From: a bacterium
Lineage (GTDB): Bacteria; Bacillota_I; Bacilli_A; Mycoplasmatales; Mycoplasmoidaceae
DNA: 15,158 bases
Assembly (NCBI GenBank): GCA_017633195.1
Contig: JAGBPV010000076.1
Span: 1-15,158 of the forward strand
Direction: 5' to 3'
Part shown: one piece after another, positions 8,451-15,158 of the stretch
How positions within the stretch are numbered: position 1 is the stretch's first letter
Layout of the letters: the number at the start of each line of letters is the position of its first letter
Notes under the pieces: model-generated
Database searches by the model: none
The model's input: only the letters and a program-made list of their open reading frames with translations
What the model was told of the DNA's origin: nothing
Made by a program: the position numbers and the translations under genes

Positions 8451-8893
8451 TATCTTTTTTTGAAATTTTTGCCAATTTCTCTTTGTAAGTCTCTTTCTTT
8501 TATTGTTTCTCGTTTATCATAGATTTTTTTGCTCTTTGCTAATGCAATCTCTAATTTAATTTTTTTATTATTTAAATATATTTTTAAAACAATAACTGCA
8601 AGTTTATCTTTTTTAGCAGCAAAAAAAATCTTTTTAATTTCACTTTTATGTAATAATAATTTTCTTGTTCTTAGTGGGTCTAAGTTCATGATGTTTCCAT
8701 GATCATATGGTGCAACATGCATATTGATTACATATGCTTCATCTTTTTTATTAATAACAAAAGCATCTGTAATATTCACATTGTTTTTAACAATCGATTT
8801 AACTTCAGTACCACTTAAAACAATACCAGCTTCATATTTTTCTAAAATATTATATAAAAAATGTGCTTTTTTATTATTTGCAAAGACTTTCAT
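8450..8893 (-). CDS. smpB: SsrA-binding protein SmpB
   Basis: 147 aa, the usual family length. It opens with NNKKAHFLYNILEKYEAGI, followed by VLSGTEVKS, and has the TRKLLLHKSEI and IYDKRETIKERD blocks typical of SmpB, then a basic tail (NFKKR). SmpB binds tmRNA and brings it to stalled ribosomes for trans-translation. It lies 12 nt downstream of rnr, matching the secG-rnr-smpB order common in Firmicutes. The ssrA (tmRNA) gene, often adjacent in other bacteria, is not in this window. There is no clear Shine-Dalgarno. The stop codon is shared with the next start as TAATG. Confidence 0.95.
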   Translation of the reverse strand: MKVFANNKKAHFLYNILEKYEAGIVLSGTEVKSIVKNNVNITDAFVINKKDEAYVINMHVAPYDHGNIMNLDPLRTRKLLLHKSEIKKIFFAAKKDKLAVIVLKIYLNNKKIKLEIALAKSKKIYDKRETIKERDLQREIGKNFKKR

Positions 8894-8905
8894 AATAATT
8901 ATTTA

Positions 8906-11077
8906 TTATTGCTCTATTTTGTTTACTAAAGAAAAATCGATTTTTTTAGTATCTTTATTAGCACCAATTACTTTAACTTCTACTTTATCTCCAACGTGAA
9001 GTTCCATTCTAGTATTTCTTCCGATTAATGTTGAAGTTTCTTCTTGATAATTATAAAAATCATTATTCATATTTTTGATATGAATTAATCCTTCAATAGT
9101 ATTAGCAAGTTGAACAAATGTCCCAAATTTGTTTACTGATGTAATCATTCCAACATAATTTTCATCTAAATGGTCAATCATATATTCTGCAAATTTCATT
9201 TCATTAACATCAAAACCTAGTTTTGTTGCAATAATTTCTCTTTCATTTGCAATATTAGCAAACTCATTGATTTGTCTTTTAATGTTATTTCTATCTTCAT
9301 CAGTATATTCATCTTTATTAAATAAATACATATGAAATAATTGACTTACTAAAGTATCAGGAAATCTTCTTATTGGACTTGTAAAATGTGTGTAATTTTT
9401 ACTTGCAATACCAAAATGTTGTTTTAATTCTTCACTGTATTTTGCTTTTTGCATTGAATGTAACAATAAAGTTCTTGCAATATCAATCATTTTATGATTC
9501 TGATTATTTCTTAATCAATCAGCAATTTTTTTATTTGTAATATCACTTAAATCTAAACGAGAATTAAAATCAATTCTCTTTAATAATTTATTAAACTCTT
9601 CGATTTTTAATGGTTCTGGTTGATCATGTGTTCTAAAAATAAATGGAAGTTTATGTTTTAATGCAAAAATTGTTACAGATTCATTTGCTGCAATCATAAA
9701 ATCTTCAATCATTTTTTGTGCTTCACCAGTTTCATATAGTTTTACATCAACAGCTTTACCTTTTTCATTAACAACAATGATTGGTTCTTTAATATCAAAA
9801 TCAATAAAGCCTTCATCTTGTTTCTTTTTTCTTAAAATATCATGAAGTTCTTTTGCATTCTTTAACATTAAAACAATATTTTTATCATCATTTTTTAATT
9901 CATCTTTATTGTCAAATAATGCATTAACTTCATCATAACTAAATCGTCTTTTACTTATAATTGCAGCGGGATAAACATCAATTTTATTAATATTACCTAA
10001 TTGATCTATATGCATTTCACAATTCATGCTAAATCTAACTACATTTGGATTTATTGAACACAAATCATCTGAAATGTAATGTGGATACATTGGAATAACT
10101 CGATCAGTTAAATAAATTGAAGTTCCTCTTTTTAATGCTTCATTTGCTAATATTGAATTGTATTTAACAAAATGTCCAACATCTGCTATTGCGATATTTA
10201 AAATAAAAGTTCCATCTTCTTTTTTTTCTAAATAAAAAGAATCATCAAAATCCTTACTTGATGCTGGGTCAATTGTGATAAAGTTTTTATTTGTTAAATC
10301 TTTTCGATTTTTTGGATTTTTTGGATCTCATTCAATTTTTAACTTATCTGCTTCTTGTAAGATTTGCTCACTAAATTCGGGTTCAATTCCTACATTATAA
10401 ACTAAAGATAATATGTCAACACCTACATCTGATTCATGACCAATGATTTTTTTAACTTCACTATAAGCAATATCTTCTTTGTATTCTTCAACTTCAAATA
10501 AGATCTTAGCATTGTTAGTTAAATTAGAAATATCTTTTAAAATGACATTTAAGTAAAATTTTGGATCATCTACTTTTACAAAATATTTATTAGGTTCAAG
10601 AATTTTAAAAGTTCCAGTAAAGTAATTTTTTTTGTGTTCAATAATTTCATTTACTTGTGCATCAACAAAATTATTTTCTTTATCATCATTAGTTAAATAC
10701 ATTTTTAATGGTGATATCAAAACTTTATCACCATCCAAAGCACCATTTAATTTATTTTTTGGTACAAAAAAACTTGCTTCTTTTTCATTTTCTTTATAAA
10801 CAAATCCATTTTGACTTGCATTAATTTTAATAATACCTTCAATTTGTTCATTGCTTGCTAATTCATCACTTATAAGATGTTTAATTACTAATGATTTACT
10901 AGTTAATTGCTTTAATTCACCATTATCAATCATTTGCTGAATTGAAATTTCAATACTTCTTTCATCTTTGGAATGAATCGTTTTTTTGATTTTTTGAACT
11001 AGAATTCTAACTGGAATTGGTTTGCTTTCATTAAGCATAATTTGTGCAATAGTTTGATGAAACTTAATGATTTTCAT
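8906..11077 (-). CDS. rnr: Ribonuclease R
   Basis: 723 aa from ATG 11077 to TAA 8906-8908, continuous only when UGA at 10328 and 9515 is Trp. Domain order: N-terminal winged helix (about 1-75), cold-shock-type OB domain (about 80-215), RNB catalytic domain (about 255-590), and S1 RNA-binding domain (about 652-720, GMITSVNKFGTFVQL). The active-site motif is IDPASSKDFDDS with D270, D276, D278 and D279, the four magnesium-binding acids. YLTDRVIPMYPHY and HFTSPIRRFPD (from about 564) are family signatures. RNase R is a processive 3'-5' exonuclease for structured RNA and, with SmpB-tmRNA, degrades non-stop mRNA. The start lies 2 nt after the secG stop (TAAGGATG). It lacks the long basic tail seen after S1 in enterobacterial enzymes. 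Confidence 0.95.
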
Positions 11078-11079
11078 CC

Positions 11080-11313
11080 TTAATGTACCAGCCTTATTGT
11101 TATACCTGTTGCTATTAAAACTATTACAAGAATAAACATAATAATCTGTAATATTTTAATAACACCACGGTCTTTTGTTTTTCTAAATAATTCTAAATCT
11201 TCTCCAGCTAAAGCAGCAAGTCCTCCACCAGGAGTTCCAGCATAAGAAAGCATCATTCCAATAATAAGAATTATGATTGCTAATATAAATAGAAATATAT
11301 CTACACCTGTCAT
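11080..11313 (-). CDS. secG: Protein-export membrane protein SecG
   Basis: 77 aa with two transmembrane segments (about residues 5-24 and 52-73). Between them is the SecG-type cytoplasmic loop AGTPGGGLAALAGEDLELFRKTKDRG, written here in part: GGGLAALAG precedes the LFRKTKDRG motif. SecG is the small accessory subunit of the SecYEG translocon. It is the first gene of the minus-strand operon leading to rnr and smpB, as in many Firmicutes. It has only a weak ribosome-binding sequence (TTTTAAG next to ATG). The promoter is shared back-to-back with plsC. Confidence 0.9.
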   Translation of the reverse strand: MTGVDIFLFILAIIILIIGMMLSYAGTPGGGLAALAGEDLELFRKTKDRGVIKILQIIMFILVIVLIATGITIRLVH

Positions 11314-11337
11314 CTTAAAATATATATTATTACACTT

Positions 11338-11352
11338 TGATATAATATTATA
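11338..11352. promoter_or_regulatory. Back-to-back promoter of secG (-) and plsC (+) on one palindromic -10
   Basis: TATAATATTATA (11341-11352) is a perfect palindrome giving a consensus TATAAT on each strand. On the plus strand it is preceded by TGA (11338-11340), an extended -10 (TGnTATAAT). Predicted leaders are about 25 nt to plsC and about 27 nt to secG. Neither side has a good -35. Confidence 0.6.
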
Positions 11353-11364
11353 CTTATTATTTAT

Positions 11365-11370
11365 AAGGAA
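11365..11370 (+). promoter_or_regulatory. Shine-Dalgarno of plsC (AAGGAA)
   Basis: AAGGAA lies 7 nt before the ATG at 11378 and fixes that start. It is one of only three clear Shine-Dalgarno sequences in the window. Confidence 0.75.
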
Positions 11371-11377
11371 TTAAATA

Positions 11378-12361
11378 ATGAAGAAGAGTTATTTCAATAA
11401 TGATCAAAAAACTGCTAAAAATATTAGAGAAATTTATGAGCATACAAACAATATTAAATTAACAGGTTCAGCAAAAACAAAATATAAATTAAAAGCAATT
11501 ACTGTACCTTTTAGTTACATGATGCTTTCTTTAGCTTTAAATAAAGCAAAATCAAAACTAAATAAGTATGAAAAAGAAGGTAAACCATTAGCAACAGCAA
11601 CAGAAAGATATAAACATGTAGATAAGATTTTAAGAAGAGCACTAAGTGCTAAAAGAGTTAAATATTTTGAATTTGGTTTTGATTCTCTTCCTAAAACTCC
11701 AGTTTTATTTGTTGCTAATCATAAATCTAATATTGATGGTGTTTTAATGATGCATATTGCAATTAGACATTATGAATTTCCTTTTTTAAGAGTTGTTGCT
11801 AAAAAAGAATTAGCAGATGTAAAAGGTATTGGTCATGCTTTAAAATTAACAGATACTATTTTTGTTGATAGAAGTGATATTAGAAGTTTGAGTAAAGTGA
11901 TAAATGAAGAAGTTCAAGCATTCCAAGATGATTGTAGTTTACTAGTTTTTCCAGAAGGAACAAGAATTCAGGGAGATAGTTTAGGAGAATTTCATTCAAG
12001 CGCATTAGAAGTTGCATTTCAAACTTATGTACCAATTGTTCCAGTTTGTATTTTTGGTACAGATAATTTCTTAGCAGATAAATCTATTAATGGTTCTACT
12101 AAAGCAACATACAACATTGCTGAAGTAGTTGTTGATGCACTTGAACCTATTAAATATTCTGAATATATGCATTGAACAAGAGTTCATTTAGCAGAAGTTT
12201 TAAGAGATAAAATTCAAAAAAGATATGATTTATGAAAAGAAAATGCAACATTTATGTATAGTTCAGAATTCAAAAAAGAAGAAAAGAAAGATCCATTAAA
12301 AAGCTATAAAGAATTAAATGAACAACAAAGAAAAAGAACTAAATCTAAAATTGATAATTAA
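11378..12361 (+). CDS. plsC: 1-acyl-sn-glycerol-3-phosphate acyltransferase
   Basis: 327 aa from ATG 11378 to TAA 12359-12361, with UGA Trp codons at 12173 and 12233. The acyltransferase HX4D motif is VANHKSNID (H115, D120), and FPEGTR at 191-196 is the second signature, the glycerol-phosphate binding site. GHALKLTDTIFVDRSD in between is also typical. The enzyme acylates lysophosphatidic acid to phosphatidic acid at the membrane. About 100 residues precede the catalytic core, with a hydrophobic piece near 43-55. The last ~60 residues are very Lys/Glu-rich and probably flexible; this extended form is seen in mollicute PlsC-like proteins. It heads the plus-strand operon, 3 nt before thyA. Confidence 0.9.
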
Positions 12362-12364
12362 ATT

Positions 12365-13231
12365 ATGAAACAATATTTAGAACTATTAAGTTTAGTATTA
12401 AATAAAGGAGAGTATACAAATAATAGAACTAATATTGCATCTTTTAGTTATTTTGGTACACAAAATCGCTATGACTTAAAAGATGGTTTTCCTTTATTAA
12501 CAACAAAAAAAATTTATTTTAAAGCAGTTTTATATGAATTATTATGATTTATAAGTGGAAATACAAATATTAAATATTTAGTTGATCATGATGTTAGAAT
12601 TTGAAATGAATGACCTTATGCAAAATATAAAAAATCTTCTTCTTATCAAAATGAAAGCATTGAAGAATTTATTAATAAGATTAAAATAGATTCTACTTTT
12701 GCAAAAACTTGAGGAGAATTAGGTCCAGTTTATGGAAAGCAATGAAGAGATTTTAATGGTATAGATCAATTGCAAAATGCAATTAATGAAATCAAAACTA
12801 ATCCAACTTCAAGAAGAATTATTGTTTCAGCATGAAACCCAAAAGATACAAAAGATATGTTACTTCCACCATGTCATACTTTATTTCAATTTTATGTACA
12901 AAATAATAAATTGAATTTACAGTTATATCAAAGAAGTGCGGATTTGTTTTTAGGTGTTCCATTTAATATTGCTTCATATGCATTATTATTAATGATTGTT
13001 GCAGATATTTGTAATTTAGAACCAGGAACTTTTGTTCATACTATTGGAGTTGCTCATATTTATGAAAATCATATATTACAAGTTAAAGAACAATTAACAA
13101 GAACTCCTAAAAAACTTCCAAAATTAATAATTAAAAATCATCATGATGATATTACAAAATATCAATATGAAGATTTTGAATTAGTTGATTATGAACCTTA
13201 TCCAGCTATAAAAGCTAAAGTAGCAGTTTAA
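12365..13231 (+). CDS. thyA: Thymidylate synthase
   Basis: 288 aa from ATG 12365 to TAA 13229-13231; several UGA codons fall at conserved Trp sites, including the LLWFISGNTN block. The catalytic nucleophile is Cys170 in LLPPCHT. Further signatures are [27 protein letters not shown] (phosphate-binding Arg) and [21 protein letters not shown]. It methylates dUMP to dTMP using methylenetetrahydrofolate, releasing dihydrofolate. The adjacent folA recycles this product, so the two form a metabolic pair. There is no Shine-Dalgarno. The start follows plsC in a TAAATTATG junction that recurs exactly at the thyA/folA boundary. Confidence 0.97.
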
Positions 13232-13234
13232 ATT

Positions 13235-13708
13235 ATGATTAAAATGATTTGATGTGAAGATATTAATCATGGTATTGCTAAAAATAATCAATTACCATGA
13301 CACATAAAACAAGAAATGTTATTTTTTAAAAATACAACATTAAATAATATTGTTGTTATGGGTAAAAATACCTGATTGTCTTTAAATAAAAAACCTTTGG
13401 TTAATCGAATTAATTATGTTTTAACAAGAAATAAAGATTTTAAAATTAATCTAGATAATGTTTTTGTTATTCATGATATTTTAGATATCTTAGAATTAAA
13501 TCAAACTTCTGATAAAGATATTTATATTATTGGTGGAAAAAAAGTTTATGAAGTTTTTTTTAAGTACGCACAACAATTAATTATTAGCAAATTAAATCAA
13601 GATTATCAATGTGATCTTTTATTAAATTACAATTTAAATGGATTTAAATTGCTACAAACAATTAATCATGATACTTTTAAAACTGAAATTTATGAACGGA
13701 TAAAATAG
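13235..13708 (+). CDS. folA: Dihydrofolate reductase
   Basis: 157 aa from ATG 13235 to TAG 13706-13708. Family marks are NNQLPWHIKQEMLFFK with Trp22 (UGA) and the catalytic acid Glu27, VVMGKNTW (41-47), RINYVLTR (58-65) and YIIGGKKVYE (97-106), the NADPH-binding GG. It reduces dihydrofolate to tetrahydrofolate with NADPH. ATG at 13244 (Met4) is a possible alternative start, but the first one fits the TAAATTATG junction. Length and motif spacing are ordinary. It is followed after one base by scpA. Confidence 0.95.
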
Positions 13709-13709
13709 T

Positions 13710-14486
13710 ATGGAAACAACTGATATTAATGATTGAAAAGTTCAAATACAAGATTATTATGGTCCTTTAGATGCATTATTAAATATCATTGAAAAAAATC
13801 ATATGGCAATTTTGAAATTAGAATTAAGTGTGATTACTGAACAATATGTTAATTATGTAAATGATTTGTTAAAAAATGCATTAACTCAAAGAGAAATTGA
13901 TAAATTTAGTGATTATTTATATTTAGCACAATATTTAATTAATCTAAAATCTAAATATTTAATTAACCAACAAAATCAATTAAATGAAATTACAGAAGAA
14001 TTAGATTGAAGTCAGGAAGATCTTACAAAATTATTACTAGAAGTTGAAAAATATAAAAATGCAATGATTGAACTTTATGAAAAACAAACAAAAAGAATTT
14101 TGATGATTAGTAAGCCTAATTCAAAATTTGAATCTTTTATTCCTGCAGATTTTAATTATGAAAGATTACCAAATAAGATGAATCCTGATATTTTTCTAAA
14201 ATATCTTGATGAATTTGAAGAACTTCATGAAATTATAGAAAATTCTGAACAAGATTATGAAATCATTGATATATCAACATTAGAAATTGAAGAAAAAATT
14301 ATACAGTATTTAAAAATTCATCATGAAGCACAATTACTAGTGATGCTTAAAGATTTTTATAAAGAAAATAAATATAATTTATATTATTTAGTAAGTATTT
14401 TTATTGCAGCATTAAATCTTGCTAGTGAATTTAAAATTACTTTAAATGAGACTGAAAATAAATTATTTTTAATATTAAATAATTAA
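13710..14486 (+). CDS. scpA: Segregation and condensation protein A
   Basis: 258 aa from ATG 13710, with Trp (UGA) at residue 9 and at 14007-14009, to TAA 14484-14486. The N-terminus WKVQIQDYYGPLDALLNIIEKNHM is the kleisin opening (FxGPLDLLLxLIxK), followed by the SMC-binding helices and AQYLINLKSKYLI. The central part is Glu/Lys-rich, and the C-terminal winged-helix part (about 190-258) binds the SMC head. ScpA bridges SMC heads and, with ScpB, condenses and segregates the chromosome. There is one nucleotide between the folA stop and this start, and no Shine-Dalgarno. A start at 13803 would delete the conserved N-terminus, so 13710 is preferred. Confidence 0.93.
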
Positions 14487-14490
14487 GGAT
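14486..14490 (+). promoter_or_regulatory. Shine-Dalgarno of scpB overlapping the scpA stop
   Basis: AGGAT (within TTAAGGAT, 14483-14490) shares bases with the scpA stop codon TAA (14484-14486). It lies about 7 nt before the scpB ATG at 14498. Confidence 0.6.
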
Positions 14491-14497
14491 TAATATC

Positions 14498-15085
14498 ATG
14501 AATTTAACAACTGAACAAAAAGTATTGATTGAAGCAGGTTTATATGTTGCTGGAGAAGATGGATTAAGTAATAGTGATTTAGCAACATTATTAGAAATTG
14601 ATAAAAAAGATGTGAAAGTCTTAATGGATCAAATTGCATCTTATTATAACAATAATGAAAATTATGCTTTTATGATTGTTATTTTTGATAACAAATATAA
14701 GATGTTAACAAAGCCATCACTAAATGATAAATTAATGAGATTAGCAAAAATTAAATATAAAAATCCTTTAACAAAATCACTAATGGAAATTTTAACTATT
14801 ATTGCTTATAATGGTCCTATTACTAAAAAAGAGATTGAAAAAATTAAACCTGGATTTAGAAAAATTAAAGTAGATGAAGATGGTAAATCAAATATTAATA
14901 ATGAAGCAAACTGTGATTATGCTTTAAGAAGATTAAGAGAATTAGAATTAATTGAACCAATTGTTTTAAACAATACTGCAGGATTTCCTTATGCATATAA
15001 AGTTACTGGTAAATTTTTAGATGTTTTTGGTTTAAAAAATTTAAAAGATTTGCCAAAGTTAAAAAAAGACACAAATTTTGAATAA
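14498..15085 (+). CDS. scpB: Segregation and condensation protein B
   Basis: 195 aa from ATG 14498 to TAA 15083-15085. It has two winged-helix domains. The first starts EQKVLIEAGLYVAGEDGLS (6-24). The second contains LTKSLMEILTIIAYNGPITKKEIEKI (91-116), a strong family signature, and closes with YKVTGKFLDVFGLKNLKDLP. ScpB dimers bind ScpA in the SMC complex. Compared with the usual ScpB, the segment after EIEKIKPG (about 119-139) is longer by roughly 10-15 residues, charged and Asn-rich, at the place where others read RGVNSDGVLRTL. It follows scpA by 11 nt and is the last gene of the operon in this window. Confidence 0.93.
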   Translation: MNLTTEQKVLIEAGLYVAGEDGLSNSDLATLLEIDKKDVKVLMDQIASYYNNNENYAFMIVIFDNKYKMLTKPSLNDKLMRLAKIKYKNPLTKSLMEILTIIAYNGPITKKEIEKIKPGFRKIKVDEDGKSNINNEANCDYALRRLRELELIEPIVLNNTAGFPYAYKVTGKFLDVFGLKNLKDLPKLKKDTNFE

Positions 15086-15100
15086 TTTAATTATTTTTTT
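15081..15100 (+). terminator. Possible weak terminator after scpB
   Basis: A short AT-only hairpin (aataat 15081-15086 with attatt 15090-15095, loop tta) is followed by Ts to 15100. It overlaps the scpB stop. A six-pair A/T stem is weak, so this is tentative. Confidence 0.35.
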
Positions 15101-15144
15101 ATATAATTACAATTCTATGTAATAATTTCTTAGTTTAGAGTTAT

Positions 15145-15158
15145 TATATATATATATA
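15145..15158. repeat. TA dinucleotide run at the window edge (7 units, truncated)
   Basis: TATATATATATATA runs into the window end, so its true length is unknown. Bases 15101-15144 hold no ORF that I can support. It could be promoter spacer DNA of the next gene. Confidence 0.8.

Noticed and set aside
8894..8905. tmRNA (ssrA) gene expected near smpB
   Set aside because: No tRNA-like ends or space for a ~350-nt RNA anywhere near smpB in this window.
8724..8999. Plus-strand open frame of 91 codons
   Set aside because: Antisense to smpB and the S1 domain of rnr, both firmly identified.

Overview
The window reads as a very AT-rich mollicute chromosome. Every long gene is open only if UGA is read as tryptophan. 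UGA falls at conserved Trp positions, for example in the LPWH motif of dihydrofolate reductase. With the standard code most of these genes break into pieces. The gene content suggests a Mycoplasma, Ureaplasma or Malacoplasma-type organism, possibly of the pneumoniae group. The genus is an inference and I cannot fix it.

Layout: (1) 1-1920 (+) is the 3' part of a large surface-exposed protein with a Ser/Asn/Pro/Gly-rich linker, closed by a good intrinsic terminator. (2) 2036-4505 (+) is a two-gene unit: an unrecognised 147-aa protein overlapping by 20 nt a 681-aa DUF2779-type protein that carries both a RecB/Cas4-like nuclease half and a DEDD-exonuclease-like half. (3) 4562-5120 holds rpsT (-), tRNA-Arg(UCU) (+) and tRNA-Thr(CGU) (-). 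(4) 5150-6085 (+) is a family 2 glycosyltransferase. (5) 6082-11313 (-) is a tightly packed operon, secG-rnr-smpB followed by two tandem iron-alcohol-dehydrogenase-like paralogues joined by TAATG stop/start overlaps. (6) 11378-15085 (+) is plsC-thyA-folA-scpA-scpB, facing away from secG across a shared promoter region.

Functionally, secG/rnr/smpB couples a translocon subunit with RNA decay and ribosome rescue. This grouping is common in Firmicutes. plsC makes phosphatidic acid, thyA and folA form the dTMP/folate pair, and scpA/scpB encode the condensin (SMC) accessory subunits. The least ordinary parts are the two dehydrogenase-like proteins, whose metal ligands are mostly lost, and the dual-nuclease DUF2779 gene with its small overlapping partner.

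No gene-free stretch exceeds about 115 bases. I saw no CRISPR array, insertion sequence, rRNA or replication origin.
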